Origin: JALORV01 sp035429805 | Lineage (GTDB): Bacteria; Pseudomonadota; Gammaproteobacteria; Burkholderiales; Burkholderiaceae_F | Direction: 5' to 3' | NCBI GenBank assembly: GCA_035429805.1 | Contig: DAOMFL010000007.1 | Span: 17,309 to 81,308 of the forward strand | Length of the DNA: 64,000 nt | Shown here: piece by piece, positions 15,766-24,343 of the stretch | How positions within the stretch are numbered: the stretch's first letter is position 1 | Layout: each line of letters begins with the position of its first letter | Made by a program: the position numbers and the translations under genes | The notes under the pieces: model-generated | Databases searched by the model: none | Seen by the model: only the letters and a program-made list of their open reading frames with translations | What the model was told of the DNA's origin: nothing

Positions 15766-18700
15766 ATGAGCCTGTTCGAACTCTGCATCCGGCGCCCGGT
15801 CCTGTCGACGGTGCTGTCGCTGCTGGTGCTGGTCATCGGACTGATCTCGTACTCGCGGCTGGCGGTGCGCGAGTACCCGAAGATCGACGAGCCGGTGGTC
15901 AGCGTCAGCACCAAGTACACCGGCGCGTCAGCCGAAGTCATCGAGTCGCAGATCACGAAGGTGCTCGAGGATTCGCTCGCGGGCATCGAAGGCGTGGAGC
16001 TGCTCACTTCGTTCAGCCGCTCCGAGCAGAGCAACATCAACGTCCGCTTCCGCATCACGCGTGACCCGGACTCGGCCGCCGCTGACGTGCGCGACAAGGT
16101 GGCGCGCGTGCGCGCCCGGCTTCCCGACAACGTCGACGAGCCGGTCATCGCCAAGGTCGAGGCCGACTCGTTCCCGGTGATCTGGATGGCGGTCACGGCG
16201 GGCGGCCGCACTGCGCTCGAGGTGTCGGACTACCTCAACCGCTACGTGAAGCCGCGGCTCTCGGTGCTGCCCGGAGCGGCCGATGTGTGGATCTTCGGCG
16301 AGCGCAAGACGTCGATGCGCGTCAACGTCGACCGCGACCGTCTTGCCGCCTACCGGTTGACGACGGCGGATGTCGAAGATGCGCTGCGCCGCCAGAACAT
16401 CGAGCTGCCGTCGGGGCGCATCGAGTCGGCCAAGCGCGAGTTCTCGATCGTTGCCGCGACCGATGTCAGCACGCCGGAGCAGTTCGAGAACCTGATCGTC
16501 GCGGTCTCGAGCGGCTATCCGGTGCGGCTGCGCGACGTCGCGGACATCGCGGTCGGTCCGGCCGAGGAGCGCGTCATTGCGCGCTACCGCGGCGAGCCCT
16601 CGATCAACATGGGCCTGGTCAAGCAGGCCACCGGCAACCCGCTCGAGCTGTCGCGCGCGCTGCGGGCGGAAGTCGAAAAGATCAACGCGACCTTGCCCAC
16701 CGGCATGAGGATCAGCATCGCCTACGACTCGTCGGTGTTCATCGACCGCTCGATCGATTCGGTGTTCCGCACGATCGGCGAGGCCGTCCTGCTGGTCGTG
16801 CTGGTGATCTTCTTCTTCCTGCGCAACCTGCGAGCGACGCTGATCCCGCTGGTGACGATTCCGCTGTCGCTGGTCGGTTCGTTCGCGCTGATGTACGCGT
16901 TCGGCTTCACGATCAACACGCTGACGCTGCTGGCGATGGTGCTGGCGATCGGCCTGGTCGTCGACGACGCGATCGTCGTGCTGGAGAACATCTACCGCAA
17001 CATCGAGGCCGGGATGAACCGGGTCGATGCGGCGGTCAAGGGCATCAAGGAGATCGGCTTCGCGGTCGTCGCGATGACGCTGACGCTGACGGCGGTCTAC
17101 GCGCCGCTGGCGTTCGCGACGGGGCGCACGGGGCGGCTCTTCATCGAGTTCGCGCTGGCGCTGGCAGGCGCCGTGCTGGTCTCGGGCTTCGTCGCGCTGA
17201 CGCTGTCGCCGATGATGTGCAGCAAGCTCCTGAAGCACGAGACCCAGCACGGACGGGTCTTCACGATGATCGAAGGCTGGCTCGAAGGCCTGACGCGCGC
17301 CTACGCCCGTTCGCTCGCCTGGGTGCTGGAGCGGCGCTGGATGGTGGTGATCGTGTGGGCCATGGTTGCCGCGCTGGGCGGCTTCTTCTTCTCGCAGCTG
17401 CGTTCGGAGCTCGCGCCGACCGAGGACCGCGGCGTCATCTTCGGCCGGCTGCAGGCGCCGCCCGGCTCGACGGTGGACTACACGTCCGAGCAGTTGCGCG
17501 CGGTGGAGAGGTACTACGACACGATCCCCGAAGCCGCGGCCTACAACGCGGTGGCCGGATTTCCGACGGTGGACTACGGCAACGCCATCCTGCGACTCAA
17601 ACCCTGGGAAGAGCGCACGCGCAAGCAGCAGGACATCGCGCGCGAGCTGAACGCCAAGTTCTCGCAGCTTCCCGGGGTGATCGGCTTCGCCGTCAACCCG
17701 CCATCGCTGGGCCAGTCGCCGCGGACACTGCCGGTCGAGTACGTGATCATGGCGCAGATGCCGTACGCCGAACTCGACCGCATCGTGCAGACCTTCATCG
17801 CCGAGATCAGCAAGACCGGCATCGTGCAGAACCCGCAGTCCGACCTGCGCCTCAACACGCCCGAGCTGCGCGTCGACGTCAATCGCGACAAACTCGGCGA
17901 TCTCGGCATCTCGGTGCAGAACGTCGGACTGACGCTGCAGACGATGCTCGGCGGGCGCCAGGTCACGCGCTTCAAGAAGGACGGCGAGCAGTACGACGTC
18001 ATCGTGCAGGTGGCGCCGCGCGACCGCAGCCGCCCCAACGACATCAGCGACATCTATGTGCGCGGTCGCGACGGATCTATGGTCCAGCTGGCCAACGTCG
18101 TCAACGTCGTCGAGGGCGTGTCGCCGCAGTCGCTGAACCACTTCCAGCGCCTGCGCGCAGTGACGATCACGGCGCAGGTGGCGCCGGGCTACGCGCTCGG
18201 CGATGCGCTGAAGATGATGGACGAGACCGCGCGGCGCGTACTGCCGCAGGGCGCGCTGACGGACCTGAACGGCGTCTCGCGCGAATTCCGCGATTCGCAG
18301 GGCTCGATTTACCTCACCTTCGTGCTGGCGCTCGTCTTCATCTACCTCGTGCTGGCAGCGCAGTTCGAGAGCTTCGCCGATCCGTTCGTCATCATGCTGT
18401 CGGTGCCCCTGTCGATGACCGGGGCCTTGTTCGCGCTGTGGGCCGCCGGCGGCACGTGGAACATCTACAGTCAGATCGGCATCATCACGCTGGTCGGCCT
18501 GATCACGAAGCACGGCATCCTGATCGTCGAATTCGCGAACCAGCTGCAGGAACGGGGTGAGGCGCTGTTCGACGCGGTACGCCAGGCCGCAGTGCTGCGG
18601 CTGCGGCCGATCCTGATGACGACCGGCGCGATGGTGCTGGGCGCCGTGCCGCTCGCGATGTCGCACGGCGCCGGAGCCGAAAGCCGCATCCAGATCGGCT

Positions 18701-18858
18701 GGGTGATCGTCGGCGGACTCACCTTCGGCACGGTGCTGACGCTCTACGTCGTGCCGACGATGTACACGCTGATGGAACAGTGGCTCGGACGATGGATGGG
18801 CTCGCATCATCACCATCACGAGCCGGCCGCGGAAGCGGCACGGCACGGAGCCGGGTGA
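15766..18858 (+). CDS. RND multidrug efflux pump, inner-membrane subunit (HAE1-like)
   Basis: The 1030-residue protein has the duplicated RND architecture: TM1, a large periplasmic loop, six TMs, a second loop and six TMs. Proton-relay aspartates Asp400-Asp401 lie in GLVVDDAIVVLENIYRN (TM4), equivalent to AcrB Asp407-Asp408. The C-terminal half has GIITLVGLITKHGILIVEFAN. It would work with the adaptor encoded just upstream and an outer-membrane factor elsewhere. The natural C-terminus carries a run of five histidines. Closest in type to MexF/MdtB-like efflux pumps; substrates cannot be read from sequence. dnaQ starts 4 bp after its stop. Confidence 0.94.
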   Translation: MSLFELCIRRPVLSTVLSLLVLVIGLISYSRLAVREYPKIDEPVVSVSTKYTGASAEVIESQITKVLEDSLAGIEGVELLTSFSRSEQSNINVRFRITRDPDSAAADVRDKVARVRARLPDNVDEPVIAKVEADSFPVIWMAVTAGGRTALEVSDYLNRYVKPRLSVLPGAADVWIFGERKTSMRVNVDRDRLAAYRLTTADVEDALRRQNIELPSGRIESAKREFSIVAATDVSTPEQFENLIVAVSSGYPVRLRDVADIAVGPAEERVIARYRGEPSINMGLVKQATGNPLELSRALRAEVEKINATLPTGMRISIAYDSSVFIDRSIDSVFRTIGEAVLLVVLVIFFFLRNLRATLIPLVTIPLSLVGSFALMYAFGFTINTLTLLAMVLAIGLVVDDAIVVLENIYRNIEAGMNRVDAAVKGIKEIGFAVVAMTLTLTAVYAPLAFATGRTGRLFIEFALALAGAVLVSGFVALTLSPMMCSKLLKHETQHGRVFTMIEGWLEGLTRAYARSLAWVLERRWMVVIVWAMVAALGGFFFSQLRSELAPTEDRGVIFGRLQAPPGSTVDYTSEQLRAVERYYDTIPEAAAYNAVAGFPTVDYGNAILRLKPWEERTRKQQDIARELNAKFSQLPGVIGFAVNPPSLGQSPRTLPVEYVIMAQMPYAELDRIVQTFIAEISKTGIVQNPQSDLRLNTPELRVDVNRDKLGDLGISVQNVGLTLQTMLGGRQVTRFKKDGEQYDVIVQVAPRDRSRPNDISDIYVRGRDGSMVQLANVVNVVEGVSPQSLNHFQRLRAVTITAQVAPGYALGDALKMMDETARRVLPQGALTDLNGVSREFRDSQGSIYLTFVLALVFIYLVLAAQFESFADPFVIMLSVPLSMTGALFALWAAGGTWNIYSQIGIITLVGLITKHGILIVEFANQLQERGEALFDAVRQAAVLRLRPILMTTGAMVLGAVPLAMSHGAGAESRIQIGWVIVGGLTFGTVLTLYVVPTMYTLMEQWLGRWMGSHHHHHEPAAEAARHGAG

Positions 18859-18862
18859 CGGC

Positions 18863-19567
18863 ATGCGGCTCGTCGTCCTCGACACCGAGACCACCGGCCT
18901 CGAAGCGAAGGAGGGCCATCGCATCATCGAGGTTGGTGCGATCGAGGTCGTGGCCCGCCGCATCACCGAGCGGCGCTTCCACCACTACGTCAACCCGGAG
19001 CGCGACAGCGACGAGGGCGCGCTCGCCGTGCACGGCCTGACGCGGCATTTCCTGGAAGATAAGCCGAAGTTTGCGGAGATCGTCGATGACCTGCTCGCCT
19101 TCGTGCAGGGTGCCGAGGTCATCATCCACAACGCCGCCTTCGACCTCGAGTTCCTCGACGCGGAGCTCGCGCGGCTGGGCCGGCCACCGTTCACGCAGCA
19201 CTGCCTGAAAGTCACGGACTCGCTGCAGCTGGCGCGCGAGCAGCATCCCGGCAAGCGCAATTCGCTCGACGCGCTGTGCGAGCGCTACCAGGTCTCCAAT
19301 GCGCACCGCACGCTGCACGGCGCGCTGCTCGACGCCGGCCTGCTCGCGGAGGTCTATCTCGCGATGACGCGCGGCCAGGACAGCCTGGTGATCGACGACA
19401 TGGTGGAGCACAGCGCGCTGGCCAGCGTCGGCCCGGTGGACGCCAGCCAGCTGATCCTCGTTACGGCGTCCGCAGAAGAGGTTGCGGCGCACGAAGCGCT
19501 GCTTGACGGCATCGCAAAGGACGCGAAGACAACACCGGTGTGGCGCGCCTCCGTTACGCCGGCCTGA
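18863..19567 (+). CDS. dnaQ: DNA polymerase III epsilon subunit, 3'-5' proofreading exonuclease
   Basis: The 234-residue DEDDh exonuclease has ExoI VLDTETTGLE (Asp/Glu pair), ExoII IIHNAAFDLEFLD, and ExoIII with NAHRTLHGALLDA (His and Asp). The C-terminal segment would bind the alpha subunit. In many relatives dnaQ is next to rnhA; here two RND genes lie between them and dnaQ starts only 4 bp after the pump, so it may depend on their transcript. Its 3' end overlaps the convergent acyl-CoA synthetase by 14 bp. Confidence 0.95.
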   Translation: MRLVVLDTETTGLEAKEGHRIIEVGAIEVVARRITERRFHHYVNPERDSDEGALAVHGLTRHFLEDKPKFAEIVDDLLAFVQGAEVIIHNAAFDLEFLDAELARLGRPPFTQHCLKVTDSLQLAREQHPGKRNSLDALCERYQVSNAHRTLHGALLDAGLLAEVYLAMTRGQDSLVIDDMVEHSALASVGPVDASQLILVTASAEEVAAHEALLDGIAKDAKTTPVWRASVTPA

Positions 19568-21098
19568 TCTTCTCGCGCAGTTCGCGCTTCAGCACCTTGC
19601 CGGTGGCGTTCTTAGGTAATTCGTCGACGAACACGTAGCGCTTCGGGCGTTTGAAGCGCGCGATGTGCTCGAGGCAGAAGAGGTCGATGTCCTGCTCGTC
19701 CGGAACGTGGCCCGGCTCCGCCACGACCACGGCAAGCACCGACTCGCCCCACTCGGCGTGCGGCTCGCCGATGACCGCGACCTCCTTGATCGCCGGGTGC
19801 AGCAGCAGCACTTCCTCGACCTCGCGCGGGTAGATGTTCGATCCGCCGGAAATGATGAGGTCCTTGCTGCGGTCGACCAGCGTCAGATAACCCGCGGCAT
19901 CGAAGCGGCCGAGGTCGCCCGTGTGGAGCCAGCCGCTGCGCAGCGTCTCCGCGGTGGCCTGCGGGTTGTGCAGGTAGCCCGCCATTACGGTGTCGCCGCG
20001 CACGCAGACCTCGCCGATCGCATCGGGCGCTACAGGCCGGTCGTGCTCGTCCAGCACCGCCACTTCGACGCCCACCTGCGCGCGACCGACGGAGCCCAGG
20101 CGCTCGAGCCGGCGGCCATCGTGGTCGTCCATGTGATCGGCCGGCGAGAGGACGGTGATCGTCATCGGTGACTCGCCCTGGCCGTAGATCTGCGTGAGGC
20201 GCGGACCCAGCACGTCGAGCGCGCGCACGCTGTCGGCCACGTACATCGGACCGCCGCCGTAGATGATCGTCTTCAGACGCTCCGGGGCCGTGCCGCGGGC
20301 GGCATAGGCGTCGACGAGCCGCATGACCATCGTCGGCGCCGCGAAGAACTTGGTGTTCGGGGTGTAGGCGAGGATGTGCTGCAGCTCGCCCACGTCGAAG
20401 CCGCGCGCCGCCGGGATCAGCTGCGTCGCGCCGGCCGCGATGTTGGGCATCGTGTACAGGCCCGAGCCGTGCGACATCGGCGCCGCATGCAGCAGGTGGT
20501 CGCCGACGGCCGCGTGGTCGACGTCGGCGAGGTAGTTCATCGTCATCGCCAGCAGGTTGCGATGCGTGAGCATTACGCCTTTCGGCCGGCCGGTCGTTCC
20601 GCTCGTGTAGAACAGCCACGCCGTCTCCGTCGCGCTGGCCTGCTCGCGCGGGGCCGCAGGCAGCGATGTCAGCAGTCGGCGGTAGTCGACGCCGTCGACG
20701 TCGATGTAGTCCGTTGGAGCCGTGCGCGCGGCGTCGATCGCCCGGGTCTCCGCGTCATCGGTGACGAAACAGAGTCGCGCATGCGCGTCGTCGAGGATGA
20801 AGGCGATTTCGCGCGCGTGCAGCCGGGCGTTGATCGGGATCGCGCAGGCGCCGATGGTCCAGCATGCATAGAGCAGTTCGACGTACTGCGCGCAGTTCTT
20901 CATCAGCAGCCCGACGCGGTCGCCCGAGCGCACGCCCACCGAATGCAGCCCGCCGGCGAGCGCGAGGACGCGCGCTGCCAGCGCTTCGTAGGAAAGTTCG
21001 ATGCGGTCGCGTTCGATGACCGCGATCGCCCGCGGCAGTCGGCGCGCGGTCCGGAACAGTGTGTAGGCGAGGTTCAAGCGAGTCTCCGGCGACGGCAC
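19554..21098 (-). CDS. AMP-dependent fatty acyl-CoA / carboxylate-CoA ligase
   Basis: The 514-residue ANL-superfamily enzyme has the P-loop-like AWLFYTSGTTGRPKGVMLTH, the adenylate motif YGQGESPMTI, the GWLHTGDLGRFDAAGYL hinge region and the C-terminal catalytic Lys in LPKNATGKVLKRELRE. It activates a carboxylic acid with ATP and transfers it to CoA; fatty or aromatic substrates are both possible. The start is a GTG at 21098; an overlapping ATG is out of frame. It is a single-gene unit convergent with dnaQ. Confidence 0.9.
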   Translation of the reverse strand: MPSPETRLNLAYTLFRTARRLPRAIAVIERDRIELSYEALAARVLALAGGLHSVGVRSGDRVGLLMKNCAQYVELLYACWTIGACAIPINARLHAREIAFILDDAHARLCFVTDDAETRAIDAARTAPTDYIDVDGVDYRRLLTSLPAAPREQASATETAWLFYTSGTTGRPKGVMLTHRNLLAMTMNYLADVDHAAVGDHLLHAAPMSHGSGLYTMPNIAAGATQLIPAARGFDVGELQHILAYTPNTKFFAAPTMVMRLVDAYAARGTAPERLKTIIYGGGPMYVADSVRALDVLGPRLTQIYGQGESPMTITVLSPADHMDDHDGRRLERLGSVGRAQVGVEVAVLDEHDRPVAPDAIGEVCVRGDTVMAGYLHNPQATAETLRSGWLHTGDLGRFDAAGYLTLVDRSKDLIISGGSNIYPREVEEVLLLHPAIKEVAVIGEPHAEWGESVLAVVVAEPGHVPDEQDIDLFCLEHIARFKRPKRYVFVDELPKNATGKVLKRELREKIRPA

Positions 21099-21187
21099 AT
21101 ATGCTAGTGCGGCAACGGCCGTCGTGCCTTGTTATGCAATAATTCGCGCCCTCGCCGGCGCTGCCGGCGCAGCCCTCGCAGTCCGAC

Positions 21188-21262
21188 GGGTGGTTAGCTC
21201 AGCGGTAGAGCACTGCCTTCACACGGCAGGGGTCACAGGTTCGAACCCTGTACCACCCACCA
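21188..21262 (+). tRNA. tRNA-Val (anticodon CAC)
   Basis: This 75-nt cloverleaf has acceptor GGGTGGT/ACCACCC, D arm AGCTCAGCGGTAGAGC, anticodon stem CTGCC/GGCAG with loop TTCACAC (anticodon CAC, Val), T arm with GGTTCGAACC, and an encoded CCA at 21260-21262. The GC-rich leader upstream is typical of stable-RNA promoters. Confidence 0.97.
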
Positions 21263-21339
21263 GAATTCCACTCTTCCGCGGCCCGGTTCAGGCATGCTGT
21301 ATGTGGCAGATTTCGTCGCCCTGGCCTGAAGGAGGGTCC

Positions 21340-22290
21340 ATGAAGTCGCTTCTTCCGACCATCACCGCACTCTGGGCCTTCTGCGCACCGGCCGCTGCGC
21401 AGACCGTTCGTTACTACGATCTGCCGCCGCGTTCTGCGCCTCACGACGTCGCCCCGGCGCCGGATGGCACGGTCTGGTACACGGCCCAGCGGACCGGCCG
21501 CCTCGGGCGGCTCGATCCCCGCACCGGCAAGGTCGAGGAGATCCCGCTCGGGCGCGGCTCGTCGCCGCACGGCGTGATCGTCGGGCCGGACGGCGCCGCC
21601 TGGGTCACGGACGGCGGGCAGAATGCGATCGTCCGCGTCGATCCGGCGACGCGGGCCGTCAAGGTTTTTCCTCTGCCTGCCGGCACGCCGTACACAAACA
21701 TGAATACCGCCGCCTTCGACGGCAGCGGTGTGCTGTGGTGGACCGGCCAGGCCGGCTACTACGGCAGCGTCAATCCGAAGACCGGCGAAGCGCGCGTGAT
21801 GGAGGCGCCGGGCGGGCGCGGGCCGTACGGCATCACGGCCACGCCGAGAGGCGAGATCTATTACGTGTCGCTCGCCGGCAGCCACCTCGCGAAGATCGAC
21901 ACGCAGACTGGCACAGCGGCGGTGATCGAGCCGCCGACGCCGCGCCAGGGCGCGCGACGCGTGTGGTCGGACAGCGCAGGCCGGCTCTGGATCAGCGAAT
22001 GGCTCTCGGGGCAGGTCAGCCTGTACGACCCGGCGAGCCGGCAGTGGAAGGCCTGGAAGCCGTCAGAGCACGCGCAGGTGTACTCGGTCTACGTCGATGC
22101 GCAGGACAAGGTCTGGCTCACCGAGTGGTCCAGCAACGCGATCCTGCGCTTCGATCCCGCGACCGAACGCTTCGAGCATTTTCCTAGCGACAGGCCGAAC
22201 GCTCAGGTGCGCCAGATGCTGGGCCGGCCCGGCGAGGCGTGGGGCGCCGAATCCGGCACCGACCGGCTCGTCGTCATCACGACGAAGTGA
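21340..22290 (+). CDS. Secreted beta-propeller protein, virginiamycin B lyase-like
   Basis: The 316-residue protein has an N-terminal signal peptide (LWAFCAPAAAQ). It is then built of repeated blades of about 42 residues (APDGTVWYTAQRTGRLGRLDP, GPDGAAWVTDGGQNAIVRVDP, DSAGRLWISEWLSGQVSLYDP, DAQDKVWLTEWSSNAILRFDP). This fits the six- or seven-bladed propeller of the Vgb/SMP-30-like group. Most chromosomal members are not antibiotic-resistance lyases, and the export signal argues against a cytoplasmic lyase role; a substrate or ligand is unknown. The ATG at 21340 has GGAGGG five bases upstream. Confidence 0.8.
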   Translation: MKSLLPTITALWAFCAPAAAQTVRYYDLPPRSAPHDVAPAPDGTVWYTAQRTGRLGRLDPRTGKVEEIPLGRGSSPHGVIVGPDGAAWVTDGGQNAIVRVDPATRAVKVFPLPAGTPYTNMNTAAFDGSGVLWWTGQAGYYGSVNPKTGEARVMEAPGGRGPYGITATPRGEIYYVSLAGSHLAKIDTQTGTAAVIEPPTPRQGARRVWSDSAGRLWISEWLSGQVSLYDPASRQWKAWKPSEHAQVYSVYVDAQDKVWLTEWSSNAILRFDPATERFEHFPSDRPNAQVRQMLGRPGEAWGAESGTDRLVVITTK

Positions 22291-22354
22291 TGCGCTGACG
22301 CTCTGTGCGCCTGCGCTGCGGGCCTGCGGCCTGCGGCGCGCCCGGTCTGTCGGC

Positions 22355-22360
22355 TAGACT
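22355..22360 (+). promoter_or_regulatory. -10 element for gltX
   Basis: TAGACT lies 35 bp before the gltX ATG, with CTGCGG 18 nt upstream, one base from the TTGCGG -35 seen at 4166 and 6453. Confidence 0.35.
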
Positions 22361-22395
22361 GCGCGCCCCGCTCGAACCCGGGCGCTGATCCTCCG

Positions 22396-23799
22396 ATGAC
22401 GACCGTCCGCACCCGTATCGCTCCAAGCCCGACCGGCATGCTGCACCTGGGCACCGCGCGCACGGCGCTCTTCAGCTGGGCCTTCGCGCGCCACCACGGT
22501 GGGCAGTTCATCCTCAGGATCGAGGACACCGATCTCGAGCGCTCGACCGAGGAGGCGGTCCAGGTGATCCTGGACAGCATGAAGTGGCTGGACCTCGACT
22601 ACGACGAGGGGCCAGTGCGGCAGACGGCGCGGCTCGACCGCTACCGCGACGCGCTCGATCGGCTGATCGCCGAGGACAAGGCTTACCACTGCTACGCATC
22701 CAAAGAGGAACTCGACCAGCTGCGCGAGTCGCAGATGGCACGTGGCGAGAAGCCGCGTTACGACGGTCGCTGGCGGCCCGAGAATGCGCGCGGCAGGACG
22801 CCGCCGCCGGGAGTAAAGCCGGTGGTGCGCTTCCGCAACCCGGACAGCGGTGACGTCGGCTGGAACGATCTCGTCAAGGGCCCGATCTCGATCTCGAATG
22901 CCGAGCTCGACGACCTGGTGCTCGCGCGCGGCGATGGCGTGCCGACCTACAACTTTGCCGTCGTCGTCGACGATATCGACATGGGCATCACGCACGTGCT
23001 GCGTGGCGATGACCACGTCAACAACACGCCGCGCCAGATCAACATCTACCGCGCGCTCGGTGCGCCGCTGCCGCAGTTCGGGCACCTGCCGATGATCCTC
23101 GGCCCCGACGGGCAGAAGCTCTCGAAGCGTCACGGCGCCGTCAGCGTCATGCAGTACGACGCCGACGGCTTCCTGCCCGAGGCACTCTTCAACTACCTCG
23201 CGCGGCTCGGCTGGAGCCATGGCGACGCCGAGAAGTTCTCGCGCGCGCAGCTGGTCGACTGGTTCGACCTCGACCACGTGAACCGCGCGCCGGCGCAGTA
23301 CAACCTCGACAAGCTGATGTGGCTGAACGGCGAGTACATCAAGGAGGCCGATGACGCGCGGCTCGTGCAGCTGGTCGCGCCGCGCATCACGGCGCACGGC
23401 GGCAACGTCGGCGCCGGTCCGGCGCTCGAGCGCGTCGTGGCGTTGCTGAAGGACCGCGCGCGGACGCTGAACGAACTCGCCGAAGCCGCGCTGCTCTTCT
23501 ACGCCGAGCCGGTGCGCGACGCGGCGCTACTCGGCGAACACCTGCAGGGCGCCGGCGGCGACGCGGTGCGCCTGTTCGCCGAGCGCTCCGCAGCGATTGC
23601 GTGGGAGCGTGGCGCGATCAACGGCCTGATCAAGCAGATCGTCGCCGAACTCAAGGTCAAGATGCCGCAGGTCGCCGTGCCGCTGCGCGTGGCCGTGACC
23701 GGCCGCACGCAGACCCCGTCGATCGACGCCGTGCTCGAACTCGTCGGTCGCGAGGCGGTGCAGGTGCGCATCGCTGCCGCGCTGGCCGCAGCCGGCTGA
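22396..23799 (+). CDS. gltX: Glutamyl-tRNA synthetase
   Basis: The 467-residue class I aminoacyl-tRNA synthetase charges tRNA-Glu. The HIGH-equivalent is PSPTGMLHLGTART near residue 10-23 and the KMSKS-equivalent is QKLSKRHG. RIEDTDLERS and the VLRGDDHVNNTPRQ region are typical GluRS. Length matches the family. It is followed within 300 bp by tRNA-Ala and by tRNA-Glu itself, its own substrate. Confidence 0.97.
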   Translation: MTTVRTRIAPSPTGMLHLGTARTALFSWAFARHHGGQFILRIEDTDLERSTEEAVQVILDSMKWLDLDYDEGPVRQTARLDRYRDALDRLIAEDKAYHCYASKEELDQLRESQMARGEKPRYDGRWRPENARGRTPPPGVKPVVRFRNPDSGDVGWNDLVKGPISISNAELDDLVLARGDGVPTYNFAVVVDDIDMGITHVLRGDDHVNNTPRQINIYRALGAPLPQFGHLPMILGPDGQKLSKRHGAVSVMQYDADGFLPEALFNYLARLGWSHGDAEKFSRAQLVDWFDLDHVNRAPAQYNLDKLMWLNGEYIKEADDARLVQLVAPRITAHGGNVGAGPALERVVALLKDRARTLNELAEAALLFYAEPVRDAALLGEHLQGAGGDAVRLFAERSAAIAWERGAINGLIKQIVAELKVKMPQVAVPLRVAVTGRTQTPSIDAVLELVGREAVQVRIAAALAAAG

Positions 23800-23877
23800 G
23801 GCACGCGCCCGGAGCCGCGACCCGAACCGTCCGCCTCGGATCGGCCGCGAAACCGGCTATACTTCGCGGCTCTCCGT

Positions 23878-23953
<76 letters not shown>

Positions 23954-23968
23954 CCGACCGCTAGAGTG

Positions 23969-23988
23969 AGGCCCGCGCATGCGGGCCT
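23969..23988 (+). terminator. Hairpin between tRNA-Ala and tRNA-Glu
   Basis: AGGCCCGC (23969-23976) pairs with GCGGGCCT (23981-23988) around a GCAT loop, followed by TCAATT. The T tract is weak, so this may be a terminator for tRNA-Ala or a processing structure in a joint transcript. Confidence 0.5.
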
Positions 23989-23999
23989 TCAATTGAACG

Positions 24000-24075
24000 G
24001 TCCCCTTCGTCTAGAGGCCTAGGACACCGCCCTTTCACGGCGATAACAGGGGTTCGAATCCCCTAGGGGACGCCA
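24000..24075 (+). tRNA. tRNA-Glu (anticodon TTC)
   Basis: This 76-nt cloverleaf has acceptor GTCCCCT/AGGGGAC, anticodon loop CTTTCAC (anticodon TTC), T arm GGTTCGAATCC and an encoded CCA. The anticodon stem CCGCC/GGCGA leaves a C27-A43 mismatch at its base where E. coli has a C-G pair. Confidence 0.97.
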
Positions 24076-24079
24076 ACGT

Positions 24080-24108
24080 AAAACGGCCCGCCACGTGCGG
24101 GCCGTTTT
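24080..24108 (+). terminator. Rho-independent terminator after tRNA-Glu
   Basis: AAAACGGCCCGC (24080-24091) pairs perfectly with GCGGGCCGTTTT (24097-24108) around a 5-nt loop. It ends the tRNA transcript 4 bp after the CCA. The A-rich 5' arm makes it potentially bidirectional. Confidence 0.9.
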
Positions 24109-24343
24109 GCGTTGGCATTCCTTACGTGTGGACGGACCCCTCGGGTTCGACGAGCGGCATGCCGGGGGCATGTGGCGAAGGACGCCGCGCGAAGCGCGGC
24201 GGTCCCGGAGCGCAGCGCAGGGACGAGGCCGTCGCGGAGGCAACGCGACCGCCGAGCAATCCCCGGCGATGCAGCTGGCGCACCGCGGTCGCGGCCCGCC
24301 CGGTGCGGGTACCTATTTGCGCAAATCGGGCGTGCCTGCTGTC
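24109..24343. other. Gene-free interval with a strong GC hairpin
   Basis: No convincing coding frame is seen. A GC-rich hairpin at about 24180-24205 pairs GCCGCGC with GCGCGGC around a short GAA loop. The interval separates the tRNA terminator from the 3' end of the leftward hypothetical gene. Confidence 0.4.

Noticed and set aside
18800..18858. Histidine run at the C-terminus of the RND pump as an engineered tag
   Set aside because: It is embedded in natural sequence with normal flanks and neighbours; nothing else suggests a construct.
15928..18966. Open frame of about 1000 codons antisense to the RND pump gene
   Set aside because: It is an artefact of GC-rich codons in the true gene: Arg/His/Asp-rich translation, no family resemblance, while the sense frame is a complete RND protein.
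21340..22290. Streptogramin resistance by virginiamycin B lyase
   Set aside because: The protein is exported and only shares the propeller fold; chromosomal members are mostly of unknown function.
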